Counted from the first letter of the stretch, positions 23,526-39,711 are shown. The stretch is 64,000 nucleotides of DNA from Pseudorasbora parva (GCF_024679245.1 NC_090172.1:40702776-40766775), one strand, 5' to 3'. Numbers and translations: made by a program. The notes: a model not told the origin generated them from the letters alone.

Positions 23526-26500
23526 AATGAAAAGGCACAATGAAAAACACCTGTGTTGCATCTTACTGGTAGATGGGACACATTTCTCATTTCCTTTTAA
23601 TGAAAGGATGAAAGTTTACCTACCATCCAGTTTTGATGACAAGGATATTTGTGAAATTGAATGCTTTTGAGCTGGATCAATTCTGTTGATGGTCTGCTTT
23701 TAACTGTACCCCTTAGATCCACTAGTGATGCACTGGAAAATTAATTTTGGGGGACCAAATAATGCACTTTAACATAACCAAAAATTATGCTTGGATAGAA
23801 ATATATGTAATTTGTTCGGATGAAATATTGAGTGACGTCTTGTTTTAGAAGTTTATTAGAACTGTTTTAATTTTAAATTGATAGCCGCTGCTTTTATATG
23901 CTCTCTTTGTGCTTGTTAAGCATGATTGTGAAACGTGAAATCAGAGGTGCTAGTCAATAAGTTAATCAGCTTAACACCGCTAAAAACGCAAAAGGTTTTA
24001 TTTTGTTCAACATAATGCAAATAAGACATTCACTGCACAATCAAGACAGCTTTTTTTTATTATAAAAGTTTCCTGCTGAAAGAGCTTGCATTTTAGAAAT
24101 TGAGAAATGCAAGTTTTTGCTAAATGCAACTCTTTGCTCAACTCTTTGCTAAATGCAAGTTTCGTTTTCCCCTGCTGCTACACTGTATTTAAATGCACGA
24201 TTGAATCAGAAACTGTGATAACCAATGGACAATACAAAATGGGACAAAATATTTTGCTCTGGTACTGAAATTGTATCATATTGGTATCAACTACTGAAAA
24301 TTTGGTACCGTTAAAAATATAAATGGTTAAATTGCCAAAATGTTATTTTCAGTTTTCAGTAAAAAAAAAAAAAAGTTGGTGCATCACTCTGATCCACCTG
24401 TCAGATTGCCCTCACACTATCATTTACCAGCCTACAGCATTGAATTCCTTGTTTGAATGCAAAACGATTCACATATTGCATCAGTATACACGGAGAAGCT
24501 CTTCCTCTTATACATCAATGACTCTATGAAATCCATCTGAGCTGTATTGAAATGATTGTGCATTCAAAGGGCTACTCCTTGCTGTTAGATTGGACACCTG
24601 TCTTCCCACTCATCATATGAAATGATCAAGGTGATTAAACCATGCAGAGCTCATGATACTACAGCACCTGACCCACACTTCCTGTCCTGTTCCCCCCAAG
24701 CCCACCCATCGCAGCTCGAACGGGGGGGTCACCCTACTGGCTTAGCTCCTCTCTCCACCATCCTCCAGAAAGCTCATTATCTTGTTAACACTACATTTAT
24801 CTAACAAGACAAAAGGGAGTGAGTGAGTGACCCAGCCACCATTAAAGATTAATAGAAAGGCATTAAAGGGATGGGAGAGATGGAGAAAGGCTGGGCCTTA
24901 ACCAGGCTTTTCTTTTTAAAGAGTGAGATGGCTGTGACAGGATTATTAATCAAAACGGGGGGGAAGATAAGACCTCTGTTGCAGCTCCCTCACTTAGAGT
25001 CTTTAGTTAGCTCTCCTGCAAAGCATGAACAGGTCAGAAAGGGTAAAACTAATTGGCTCTACCGGGTTTTGAATAACAATGAGCAAGGGCCCAATTATAA
25101 AATCACTCTGATTTTGACGTCGGGGAAGGGGGAGACAGTGCAAGACTAGATTTTTCTATAATGTGTGAGGAAAATGGAATATTAAATTGGAGACTGAGAG
25201 TATTACTTTGGGAGGAGAATGGGAGCAGGACACATCAGACTCCGTAACGAGGGGAAAAGAGAGGAAGAGCATGTAAGCATGTGTGCCGTCTCTCCTGTTC
25301 CCTCAATGCTTGGCTATTAATGAAATTTATAAATCATTGGTGATATAAATTTTAATCGAGGGCTGGTGGAAAACCGTAGAGGTCTCTGAAGATAGCTTCA
25401 GCTCATTTGAAATTCCATTTCCATTAAAGATTCACGTAACACTGAAAGATTTGAGGGAAATCTTCTTTTCTTTTTTATCTTCCCTTCATTCATTAGTAAT
25501 GATTCCTTTTTTCCTTTTTCACTACAACAAGAGGTTTTTCAAAATCAGCGTCTCTTCATAACAAATGCCTTTTGCCTCTCTATGTCCTGTTGTGTGTCAT
25601 CATAGGCTCCGCATGGAGCGAGATGAAGACCAGAATGTCAGCTAAGAGGGAAAACTTTTTTCTTTTTTTTACTGAAAACTAATATTCAAATTAGTTTGAA
25701 TGCTCCTTTGTAATTAACACCCACTAATGATCTCTTTTTAATTTATGATAGCTGGTTAGCTCTTTCTTTATCTGTCACGAGCTCACACTTGTTTGAGGTC
25801 TCTAATTAGCTAATTAATAGTGGCATTTTGATTGGAATATTGTTTGTTTTGTATAGGTATGAGCCTGTTCTATTTGTCAGCTTGAAGACTGAGACGTCTT
25901 GTTGCATAATTCATGGCACGCTCCGCCAACAGACAGCATTGCCATTTAAATTATGAACACATTAGAGAAATGCTAACCCTCCCTGACTGCCTGCGGCAAC
26001 TGAGAGATAGAGAGAGAAATAAATGAATTTCCCACTGCTCATTACTTTACCTGTGATAATAGGGGGATGGGAGGTGGGAAGAACGGCGTGTCAAAGGCGT
26101 TAATGTGTATCATGAGAAATGTAGAGGTGTGTGGATGTTGTGTACAGATCCTACATTTATTCAGATTCATATTATTTTTTTCTATTCATTTAAAAGAAGG
26201 CAGGAAAGATCTCCTTTGCGCTGGCTTACAAAGATAAACAACTAACTTATAACTTTTCAACTGTGATCAGATCATTCTAAGCACGTGTCTATGCTTGCAC
26301 ATCCAGCGGTGCCCATTACAATGAGGACAAACAATCTTTTTTTTATTGTTATTTCATTCTAATGCTAAAACTAGGTAAGACAATTTATGAATTTAACATC
26401 GTCACTGTTGGGCAGAGGACCTTGTATTTCATCATAAATCATTACTATAGTTCATCCTTTGTCTGTCTGTGGATTTTCCAAATATTTAACAAATTATAAG

Positions 26501-26689
26501 TATTAAAAACAGTTTGTGACTAAAGCTTGTAACTCCATTGGCTCCTCAAACTGTCGGTCAAACTCCATCTGCTTCTTGAATCTTGAATTAAGTGCCACAC
26601 GCAGTTTGGAGCTTCTCTGCTGGCTTTCTATGCAAGGGCAAATAAAGGACCAAGCAGATAGAGCAACCACTGACTACTAGAGGAAGGGG
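23526..26689. other. Unique noncoding DNA; possible conserved noncoding elements
   Basis: No transposon termini or exon were recognised. About 24780-26050 has a balanced, TAAT-rich composition without stop-poor frames ('ttaatcgagggctggtgg' near 25352, 'ctctaattagctaattaata' near 25800). Enhancer-like conserved elements in fish often look like this. A small duplication of 'ctctttgct' and 'aaatgcaa' words is visible near 24095-24160. Confidence 0.4.
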
Positions 26690-26699
26690 GAAAAAAAAC

Positions 26700-26849
26700 C
26701 TATGCTAGTGAATGGTTGCTCTATCTGCTTTGTTACAAAAATTGTTCAAAATATTTTATTTTGTGTTCAGCAGAACAAAGAAACTCATACAGGCTTGTAA
26801 CAACTTGAGGGTGAGTAAATGATGACAGAATTTTGGGTGAACTTTCCCT
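26700..26849. mobile_element. Right half of a TTAA MITE (AGGGAAAGTTCACCC terminus)
   Basis: The sequence 'cagcagaacaaagaaactca' through 'ttttgggtgaactttccct', followed by TTAA (26850-26853), is the right end of the same MITE family as 2776-3129. The left end is missing. Confidence 0.7.
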
Positions 26850-26940
26850 TTAATATTTCACTCTCTGTCAAGCAATCTGTCTATTTCAGTTCAGCTCAAT
26901 GGAAGAGCAGTGCACCTGTACATAACATAACGTACCGTAC

Positions 26941-26992
26941 CGACTAAATAATATCTATCATTAGTCAATGGCTAAGAGATATTATTTAGTCG
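26941..26992. repeat. Short inverted repeat (16-bp perfect arms)
   Basis: CGACTAAATAATATCT and its inverse are separated by 20 bp. Function unknown; it may be the core of a small foldback element. Confidence 0.7.
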
Positions 26993-27345
26993 CACAGAGT
27001 GAATATTTACTCACATTATGTAAGTGATTTACTCGAATTGTATAGGGTTGAAATTGAAGAAATTATTTTAAATGAGTATCAAATAAAGGCAGCCTTGATG
27101 AGCATAGAAAAATATTATTGAGCTCAAAGCTTTGAAATGCAGTGTATATTGCACCATGTCTCTCTTCAGAATCATGTAAAAGATTTTTACTTTTAAGAAT
27201 GCATCTCAAGACCCTGTATTCTTTTCCATTCCTCAGCGCTGTTTCACACTTTCAAAGGCATAAATGCTTTTTTCATCACAGCATAGGCCTATATCTATAA
27301 TCCTACAGCTATTAGGTAGACAGTATTGTTTATACAGTAACCTAC

Positions 27346-27538
27346 CCTGTAAAAAAAAAAAAAAAAAAGTAGTGATTGATCACATCAATTTTTTTCAGTT
27401 GGCCAAATTGAATTTCTGTGAATTGATGCAATTTAATTCACAGAAATTCAATCTGGCCAACTAAAAAATGGTGATGTGATCAATCACTAAATGTTCAATT
27501 GGAGACCTGATTTCTTTTTTTCTTTTTCTTTTTACAGT
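27346..27538. mobile_element. Small foldback MITE (CTGTAAAAA ends)
   Basis: It starts CCTGTAAAAA with an A tract and ends TTTTTACAGTG. The centre (27371-27488) is a long hairpin with arms of about 53 nt, differing by a few bases and a small bulge, around a 10-nt loop near 27425-27434. It is related in its ends to the larger foldback element at 38488-38873. Confidence 0.75.
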
Positions 27539-28689
27539 GTATGGCTCTTTTTAATGTTTTAACAGATTTTAATGTTAAACACAGGAGTAACACAATACAT
27601 GACATATGACAAGGGACTGAACAAAAGTTTAAATAGGCCTACAAGATGAACCAAAATGACTGATGGGTGTAAATCATACTTAACAATAGAAACAGACAAG
27701 GACATAACCAGTAACCAAAACTGAATAGAGCAGAGAAATAGGAACTAAACGAAACACAACAGAAAATCAGAATAAGTCCATGTCCATGACACTTGGTCTT
27801 TCCTGTATCTTTGTCAAGTTTTTGCATATGTACACAGCTATGAGTTTGAACTTTATTTATCTGTCTCTGTCTATTTTGATTCTCTCTTTATTTCTCCATT
27901 CTAACCCATTCTTATTCCTCGATCATTTTATTCCATTAACCATAGTATCTCTTTCTCTCCTTCTTTGTGTGTGTATGTGTTTAGTTCATTTTTGCTTCAA
28001 GTTCTCTTGCTTTAGTAGTTTGTATTTTGACACATGTGAATGTGTGTGGTCTTCAGGCTTGCTAAACACTGCAGTCATTTATCTTTACACTTTAAATTTA
28101 ACTTACTTGCTGAAACAGCACAGCTTGGACCCCCTGATGTAGCTTTGCATTTATAAACAGATGGCTGAACTCCTTTAAAAAAAAACTGTGGTGGAAATGA
28201 TTGTTCGAAGAAGGTTGAATTTGCTCTGCTTCTGCCATTACTGTATTAAAATATCTAACAATTCCAATAATATGCAGTTTACACGCAAGCACTCAATAAT
28301 TCCACTCTGATGGATTAGATAATGAGATAAAGATATTTTTACATCTTTATTTGTTCTTTGTAGAAAGCCAAACACATATACTTGTTTTTCAGCAGATTCA
28401 ACTATATTCAGCTGCCAGATTCTCTTTAGCATCTCTCCGCTCGATATGCTAATGTCGGTCCCAATTTCCATAATTAGAGAGAGAGAGATTGTGTTATTAT
28501 GGCAAGAAAATGCTGGGCTGAGGTTATTATAACTCTCTCAGCAGGGAGCTGCAGTCAAACACTACAGCAAGCTTTCTGATTCCTCTTTTATATGCAACCA
28601 TATTCCCTTATTCAAGAGAATTAATTACCCACAATACCACATGATGATATTTATACTTCTCTGCTAAAGTATATATGTTTTTTAAGAGC

Positions 28690-28691
<2 letters not shown>
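27539..28691. other. Noncoding, no recognised feature
   Basis: A 120-codon plus-strand frame (27780-28142) is hydrophobic by virtue of T-rich composition. It has no domain or conserved pattern, so I do not call it a gene. Confidence 0.5.

Positions 28692-28732
<41 letters not shown>
28692..28732. repeat. (GT)n microsatellite
   Basis: About 41 bp of GT repeat. Confidence 0.97.
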
Positions 28733-28735
<3 letters not shown>

Positions 28736-28887
28736 ACTGTGGGCATGTTATTGGCTTTGTTCCCTTGTGCTTGCATATTGTATGCACCTCTGTAATTAAC
28801 AGTGCCGTGAACGCACAACACAAGGCTAAGGAACTGCTATATCATTACTCGCTTCCTTATTAAGAGAGCACTGCACAGTGCTGTTTC

Positions 28888-29240
28888 ACACCTGCAAGAC
28901 CTCCGTTCATCTTCGGAACACAAATTAAGAAATTTTTGTTGAAATCCGATGGCTCAGTGAGGCCTGTTTATCCGGCAATTACATTTCCTCTCTCAAGATC
29001 CATTTAAATAAGTTCATGTGAGTATAGTGGTTCAATATTAGTTTCATTTGCCGCACCAAAAGTATTCTTGACGCTTTATAATATTAAGTAAAGACTTATA
29101 TAGTGATGGCCGATTTCAAAACACTGCTTCATTAAGCTTCGGAGCGTTATTAATCAGCGTATCGAATCAGCGGTTCAGAGCGGCAAAGTCATGTGATTTC
29201 AGCAGTTTTGCGGTTTGACGTGCGATCCAAATCATGATTG
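28888..29240. mobile_element. Truncated dispersed MITE fragment
   Basis: 'caagacctccgttcatcttc', 'ggaacacaaattaagaaatt' and 'aaaacactgcttcattaagc' are internal blocks of a dispersed cyprinid MITE also glimpsed near 9.95 kb. Neither terminus is present and the boundaries are approximate. Confidence 0.45.
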
Positions 29241-29393
29241 CTTATAATCCGGTAAGATATCAATTACACTGCTGAACAATAACCACTAATATTTATAATA
29301 TTTTTTCCCCTATATTTTATGCCAATTTAATGATTGGTATATGTACTACAAACACTTGTGCTTTACGTCATAGAGTTTATGCAATGTAAGAAT

Positions 29394-29450
29394 TTGTGTG
29401 TGTGTGTGTGTGTGTGTGTCTGTGTGTGTGTCTGTGTGTCTGTGTGTGTT
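29394..29450. repeat. (GT)n microsatellite with CT interruptions
   Basis: About 57 bp of GT repeat broken three times by a single C. Confidence 0.95.
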
Positions 29451-32419
<2,969 letters not shown>

Positions 32420-34023
32420 GGAGATGTATTACATGACTGGAAGACATTGTTAAAATATTCCCATGAGGGTTAAACTAAGCCGCCTAACTGCATCACTGGA
32501 GAGCCGTCTATAATGTTTGCACAGGAAGCTGCTCTAATGGATTCTACTTGAGCTCCCCATTAATACTCGTGTATCTACAGACAGAAACATCAGTGGCATC
32601 AGGCAGCGTAAAGGCCTATTTACAGCAGCACTACCTGATCTGCCTTTACGGCCCATCTCAAGGCTTCTCTCTTTGCTTCAGATTTCATTCTTTCCATTCC
32701 CCTGCAAAAGTGAAATAATTTATCCTTCATCTCTGCCAAGCATACTTGCTTGTTTTTATTTAGAATCCAGATGAGCCTTGTCTACGATCTCCGACTCCCT
32801 GTAGTACACCTGTGATGGGCTGGTGGGATGTATCGATCCCCTGCAGCTAATCATTCGTACCGTTTCCACCCGGAGCCGATGGGAACCTTTTTCCCACTTC
32901 TTTTTTAATTAGTGCTAGGAACCCATGGGCACTAATCCATGAGTCCTGCTCTGATATTCGTCTGATGTATGCCGCTTTGATTTCTCTGACCCTACAAGGA
33001 TTGAAGAGATTGGGAGACGCTTCTGGAATCTTAATGCTCAATGCAAATCTCTGAGGAAGACTTCACTGCAAAGAGAGATGTGGGAGATCAAAAGAGACTC
33101 GCACAGCAACACATAGCAATATTTTGTTATGTGTCAGCTGCTTTGTTTCTTTGAAGAGACTCAGGGCTATGACGTGATGTAAAAACTGACGAGTATTCAG
33201 TGGCTGCTATCAAGTTTACACCGCCTGTAATTTACAAAGCAAAACTGCATAATACAATTAATCATCATTCTGGTAACATATGAAGGTGCATATACAGTAA
33301 GTTAGAATACTATAGCTGTGATAATGCACGGTACAGTTATTCTTCATTTAATTTCTCATGAGGCAAGGGCAGAAAAATCGTTTTTTTTCAGATAATTGTT
33401 TGATTATTTAATTGCAAGTAATTGTATAAGAATGAATAAGCATGTTAAGCATTTATATACAGCAGCGGTATCCATATGGCTCATCACATGTATGGTTTTA
33501 AATGAATGAAATCTTCTTGCTGTGCTTTTTAGATTAGCATTCATATGTTCTTTTAAAGCATGGTATTGTTGTGTGTTCAAAAACAGATAAATCTTATCTC
33601 CCGAATATTAGTGCCTCTTCATGAAATCAACATAAAATATCATGCATATGATATTCTATTCATTTTGATGGATAAATATTAATAATCTTATTCTCATAAT
33701 GAGGTTGTCATGTACACATAAATAAATCAAGTAACTGTTTTACTCTGTCCATTAACCTATAGGTTTGCGTTCCTGCAGGACTGTCTATGTGGAAAGTTGT
33801 CTGTAAGCACTGAATCACATGCACAGAGAATAAGAAAAATGTGAATTTGCTCGGTGATCAGCTGCTGTTGATTTATATGATCCCTCTCTCCTTTCATCCT
33901 CTCTGCACTGGTCTGTAGATAAGAGCAACTTGATATGAGTGATGAAGAGAGGTCACAGGGTCTGGATCCAGCGAGTCCACGGTCATTACCTCAAAATGAA
34001 GCCTAAAGGTTGATGTGTAAAAT
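32420..34023. other. Noncoding; possible conserved noncoding element
   Basis: No exon is recognised. About 32760-33060 has non-repetitive, balanced sequence with 'ttttttaattagtgctagga' and paired 'gaacccatgggcac' text. It looks unlike the surrounding AT-rich DNA and could be a conserved element; this was not tested. Confidence 0.4.
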
Positions 34024-34075
34024 ATGTATATATATATATATATATATATAATGTATATAATATATATAATGTTCA
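34024..34075. repeat. (TA)n microsatellite, interrupted
   Basis: About 50 bp of TA-rich repeat with ATGTATAAT interruptions. Confidence 0.9.
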
Positions 34076-37000
34076 TACAATACAATATTGAGTTCAATAC
34101 AATATTTATTCTTGGCATGAATGAATGTAAAAGAGTTATAGAAACTCTCTTATGAAATGCTTACATTTCTGAAGCTGTGCTTACTATGTTTTAAAATCTG
34201 TCAATAGGTCCATATTGTTTCAGCATGTATCCAAACATTGTTAATATTACGCCTGCATGCCTCTGAATATCACCGAGTAGGAGACTGGTTGCCAAGGACA
34301 AAATTTAAACATACAGTTTGACAGTTATATTTGACCGCTGAATGCTGTTCTGACCAATCAGAAGTATTTCAGTGAGCGGTGTAAAAAAAAGTGGCTTAAC
34401 AAATGGAGGAGATTATAACTGTCCTTGTTTCAATTGTGATAAAAGAACAATACAGCCATTGATGGTGTTGATAACCTGCCATACGGCAGATTAAAAACAG
34501 CTGTCCCAACAGCCCACTGCCTACTTTTGTCAAAATAAACAAAACACACTGACTCAACAACTCGGCATGTTTGTCCACACCACAGAAGATGTCCCAAGAG
34601 CCTCACTAAGATCCACTTCCTTTTGGTGTATGCGTGTTTTCAGCACTAGAGACTGAGCTTTTGGAGAGGGTGCATGTGTCCGCCCAAAGAGAATAATGTG
34701 TCCCTGTTGCCACCGGAGCTTAATGCCTGCTCAGCGTCTCAGCAGCCCAGACGCTCCTATTGAGCGCTTTTATCGTGGCTTGGCTCTCCTCGTTTGAAAC
34801 AATATAGGCTGACTGCTGCTATTGATTTCAGCGGATTGTACTGTGGTAAGCTTTCCTCTGAGTCTGTCTGCTATATTAAGCAATCATTCGTCCTGCTGAT
34901 GGCAAAACTTCCTCCTGAGGCAGCGTGCAGTCTTCTAATAGCCCTAGTATTACTCATGTTAATTGATTGGGTGGCAGTGAGGGGTTGAGGAGCAGAGAAA
35001 TTATGGCCCTTTTGAGAAGAAATCAACACAAGTGGCAGTAATTAGCGAGGAGAGAAACTAGCTGTAATTGAAAGAGCTTCAGTCATCGACTGTTCTTAAC
35101 AGCAGCCCGAAGGGGCACACGGATTGAGCGTAATCGAATGCTCTGTGTCTATCCACGTGTAGATTTCTCTTCCGCAGAAAACTCACATCACATGCCGAAG
35201 AAATTAAGATATATGTGTGTTTTGAGTTGGGATGCATGCGGTAATGTTCATCTTTGGCAAGCCGGCATTGTAAACTCCTCACACTGAAGACTTTGGAAGT
35301 GCACCCTGTTAAGTAGGTCTGGCGAGCAGCATTTTAAATTTCAGATGTGGGCTGCTTTTCAGATCAGCTCCTCATAGTGTCTCTCTAAAGCCAAGTCTCT
35401 ATACATCACCTCAGTTAGGGGGAAGAGGGCACATCTGGGCCGCATAAAGCTTGGTGCAGTCACGGATATTTAGATATACAAGCCTCTTGTATTGCTGCTG
35501 ATTGGGACGCACATGGTGACCGCTCTTTTGCCAGAGTCGAGTGGGAAAGAGTTTTCAGCCATTTGGGGAGAGAGAAATGGCTAAACCATCTGGCGAGTGA
35601 CTCCACGTTCTCGTCCAAATCGAAGGGCGTTCGTGTGTATGTCTGTCGTCCCTCTATCGAAACGTTCTGTGAACCTCTGATAAATAGTCCACTGTGCCTC
35701 TGTGTCTGTCAGCGTTCCGCCGTGTGTTAAATGTTTTTTTACATTAAAACCTCAAGAGTTCATGTGTTTTATCCCTTTCGCTGTCGCGTAGATGATAAAC
35801 TACCCTGCTGAGCGTTACTTCTTCAAATATGATAACACCATGATGGGATAAAAATACAAGCAATTCACTCATCTTCACGGAACATCATCTCCCCACAACT
35901 TCACCAGTTTGGTTTGTCCCAGAGCCCTGAACCACAGACCGCTGAAACGCTTGACATAATGTCCTCTCAGAGACTACATCACATTAACAACACAGGCCGA
36001 AGGGACCTGGGCTTCTGGCTGAGCCTGCATGAAATTTATGATGTATGTGTTATTTGTGGGTCTCGCTCAATTTTGGTTTGAATCTAGTGGAAAATCCCAT
36101 TTACACTCCATTTCCCGTCCTCCATGAGGACTAAGATGTGACTCGAAGGGCAGCTCAGGGCAGTTCTTTAATTTACTAATGGAGTGTTATAGCTTTGCTA
36201 CCCTGTGTTGTGATTCATTATGCCTTGTTGTTTTGGGTGAGCGTTTTTATTTATTCATTTTTAGTGTCAGAGGTGCAGCTTGGCTTGCAGTAGTAGGTGG
36301 CTCCAGGACTGTCTATCATCTGTAACCTCCTGCGAGGATAAAGCTGCGCGATCTGTCCAACAGAAGCCTGGTGTAGGCCGTAACTACAGCTCATAAAGGG
36401 CCTCGGAGGTGAGCCAGCGACTGTCAGGTTAATTGTTCCCACTACTGTCGATTCTTTTTTTTCTTATAACAAATTTAGATTTGCTTATCTTTGCAGTACT
36501 GTTGTTCTGCCGTTAACAACACAGATAATTTATATGGTCACAGAGCTAATTTTCATAATGTTTTCTATATTATCAGAGGGAAAAATTAACACAGGAATAT
36601 ATTTACATAGCAGGCATGAATGGTAACGGCTTGCTAATTGCCTGTTAGATGATTAATAAGCTTACAGAGATGCTAATGAACAGAGCACTCACTGTTTCAG
36701 AGGTGCTCTGGCAGTGCGTGTGTTTTGGCAGCTTAATTATGGAGATAATTACACACTTGTTGATGCTGCTCTCCAAGCAAATGCCATCAACCATTAAAAT
36801 ATATTAAGTTGAATTACAGCAATGTGGACTAATCAAGGTGAAGTGTGAGCACTTGGATTGTCTCACAGGGAAATACATAGCACCTTTGGATTGGCAGCTT
36901 GGATGATTGCTGTAGTGTGAGCTTTCCCATTATAGAAAGATCAGTGCAGTTAAGTAAAGCTGTTTGAATACTATTTTTGAGCAATGTAATTTCATAATTT

Positions 37001-37265
37001 ATTAGTGTATAGCCTATATAGTGTTTATGTACATGGCTGCTAAAATTCAGCTTTTCCATCACAGGAATAAAAAAGCCCAGCTAAAGCAAACACTTATCTC
37101 CATCATGGTGATTTACAACAAAACTATTATTTTCATTTAAACAGAAATAAAGTCAGTCTGGTTAGTTATAAGTTAGTTCACATATTATTATTATGTTTAG
37201 TAACTTACAAAATTTTACTTACTGATTTTAAGATTGCACACAATGAAAAAGTCTCCATCTTAAGC
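34076..37265. other. Unique noncoding DNA; possible conserved noncoding elements
   Basis: No transposon terminus is recognised in over 3 kb, the longest unique stretch in the right half of the window. Intervals at about 34740-35100 and 36480-36800 are rich in TAAT/ATTA cores ('cttaattatggagataatta' near 36732) and lack coding signal. They are the best candidates here for regulatory elements of a distant gene. Confidence 0.4.
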
Positions 37266-38045
37266 ACTATTCGCACGGGATTAGTATTATCTAGGGACCT
37301 CTGTGATTTAGAAATTACTCCCCCACATCTGAGTTTTGCGTGGCGCATTCGCACGGGATAAGCAAAGCCTGTGATTTTACTCGAATTTACTGACTTCTCC
37401 CGGATATGATGTCAAGACTTCGTTATAGATATAGCTATATGAAATCATAAACAGGCATCGATCTCGTTTTAATTATTTTATAGTAATAAATAAACAATTT
37501 CCTTCAATTAGCGAACAGACGCCATAAACTGAGCTCAGACCTGAAAATATACGGCGGAAGATTCAGTTTCAAAACAAAATGTAAAAGTGCCTATTTAAAC
37601 AAGCTTGTCGTTGTACTGTTCTGTTCTGTTCTGTTTTTCATTAAGAACAGTATTGATGTTAATATTAAACACACCATTCAATCAGTTTACTCCCAAATTG
37701 ATACTCATTCTAAAGTGAAAGTATAATCCGTGTGGCTGCACGGAAATTCATAACAGTGCGCATTATGAATGCAGACTTTATTCTTTGTGAAAGATAAAGA
37801 TAGAAATGCTCACAGGAAGAAAAAAAAACTTGCAAAAATGATATCTGATCCGCCTAATCCTGGCCAAATCACAGAGAATCACTATTATCACAGGACCTTG
37901 GTGTGCGGCGAAATATGGTAGGTCATTTGCGGGGGAATTTTTACTTTACAAATTACAGACATGGCCGATTCGCACGGGATTAAGATCACAGACAACCTCT
38001 GCAATTATTACAAATCACCAGAGGTCCCCAGATAATACTAGTTAT
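37266..38045. mobile_element. Foldback MITE with TAGTATTATCTAGGGACCTC ends
   Basis: 'tagtattatctagggacctc' at about 37282 is mirrored by 'gaggtccccagataatacta' ending at 38040. 'attcgcacgggat' occurs near both ends. Length is about 780 bp with no coding content. The exact ends and target duplication are uncertain because the terminal blocks repeat internally. Confidence 0.7.
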
Positions 38046-38487
38046 TTTTTATACTAACTTTGAATCAGCGAAAAGCACTGCCTTTTGATGTTCTCCAATC
38101 AGTGAATTAGTTCTCTTGTTGCCAGACAGAACTCCTTGCATGGCCAATCACATCAAAGCAAGAACAGAGTAAGCTATTTTAATTCATTATAATTTTGAGT
38201 TAATTCAACTTGAAATCTTAAGTTTATGCATTTTGTATGTTAATAAGTTATACTAACTTATATTTTTGAGTTTCTGTCCTAAACTAGTAATATTTAGTCA
38301 AGATTACTTGATTTGTTTAAGTAAAGACAATGTTAGGGTTTACAGTGAACATTAAAGATTTTTAGTAATTTTTATATGTAATTTTTCACTTTTAGAGTTC
38401 CCTGATTGGTGATGTCTTGATTTTGCAGAGCTTTTATTATGCAGCAGACATCCATATCCAGATTTAAACATTGTTGAAAACGTCTGT

Positions 38488-38873
38488 ACTGTAAAAAAAT
38501 ATTTAGAAAAAAAAGTTACCTGGTTGCCTTAAAATTTTGAGTTCATTGAAATTAAAAATTTGAGTTAATACAATGAACATTTTTTGATATTCAACAACAT
38601 TTATTAAAATATTATTAAAAGATTTTGTAAGCATATTGGGTTATTGTGTGCGTTTTATTTTTGATGATGCAGTGAAACATGCCAAATAGTGCTATTTTCA
38701 TGATTTATCAAATTTTTTATGTGGTTCAGATTCAATACTATTTTGAGTTTCTATTTATTAAACAAATATCCTTCATTGTATCAACTAAAATTTTTAATTT
38801 CAGTAAACTCAAAATTTTAAGGCAACCAGGTTACTTACTTTTTTAAGTTAAACCAACAATTTTTTTTACAGTG
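38488..38873. mobile_element. Foldback MITE with ACTGTAAAAA ends
   Basis: Long terminal inverted repeats of about 100 bp include 'cctggttgccttaaaatttt' near 38519 mirrored by 'aaaattttaaggcaaccagg' near 38811. The ends are ACTGTAAAAA and TTTTTACAGTG. It is non-autonomous with an AT-rich centre. Confidence 0.8.
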
Positions 38874-38949
38874 TGGGATAATGTAAGTACACAAGTCAAC
38901 TAAATATATAACATTGTTTAGTGGTTTTCAAAAACCGTACCTATTGTGT

Positions 38950-39440
38950 AGATGTTTGGTTTGGAAAATCACCATTGACGGCTCAATCCGAGGGGCGGGA
39001 TAAACGGTTCTCTTTTAAACTCCCTCTGCACGCGATAGGATAGCGCTACACCAACCAGAGCAATGAAGGTGAAACAGAGCTTGTTGATAGATTAAACATT
39101 CGCTGTATCTGGTCAGCAAAACTCCGAACACATCTTCCCTTTTTAAGAATGACTTCAGTGCCGTTCTTTTCTCAGAGAAAAGCTTAACTCCAAGTCTTCC
39201 AGAGTCACGGTCAAAGCTGATTCGAAAGACCGCCGTACACCAGTTTCTGTGTTTACTAGAAGCACGCAAGCGCAACTCGGCCATCGTCATTATGGCCCCG
39301 CCCACTGACTCAACACACGATGTGATTGGCCCAGCAAGAGTTGGGCGATTTCAGCTCAGAAGGGTATTGAGAGTTGCTAGACGACACGCGCGGGCAGATT
39401 AAATTTGCTGCCGCTAGAGTGTGTCTAGATTTCTAGGCTA
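38950..39440 (-). mobile_element. RecQ-fragment element, copy 3 (independent, diverged)
   Basis: This is the minus-strand counterpart of 19754-20274. It begins with the same TAGCCTAGAAATCTAGAC terminus (as inverse at about 39423-39440) and runs through the same helicase-like frame to 'ccaaaccaaacatc' near 38950. The outer 25 bp of the right end are not present. Differences are scattered across its length, so it is an older independent insertion, not part of the tandem duplication. Confidence 0.75.
39015..39305 (-). pseudogene. RecQ-helicase-like fragment, copy 3
   Basis: The 96-codon frame contains EKRTALKSFLKREDVFGVLL followed by TRYSECLIY, the same region as in copies 1 and 2. Here the Walker A loop is further damaged (LLTRYSEC in place of LPTGxGKS). 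Shared loss of the lysine (E in all copies) suggests the parent element was already dead as an ATPase when it spread. Confidence 0.6.
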
Positions 39441-39711
39441 TATTTATGCCCCTTTCACACAGAGATTCCACACTCCAGACTGTTGTGATTGTGCTAAGCA
39501 TTGCAGGTAATAAACTGTCTGTACAGTTCCTTGCACAGACAGATCGTTTTAACAAGACCTCAATATATCGTCAGGAGGCATGGTTATTAATTTAGTTTTA
39601 CCTGCCCTGTAAATGTTTTTTTGAATCTCAGAGTGACTTATAGCCATTGAGTTGCACACAGGAAACAGCAAATCACACAGGACTACAGTTTCAGCTAAAA
39701 ATATTCTTTAA

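Noticed and set aside
27780..28142. 120-codon hydrophobic frame that could be a membrane protein
   Set aside because: The hydrophobicity follows from T-rich codons. There is no signal, topology pattern or homologue recognised by eye.
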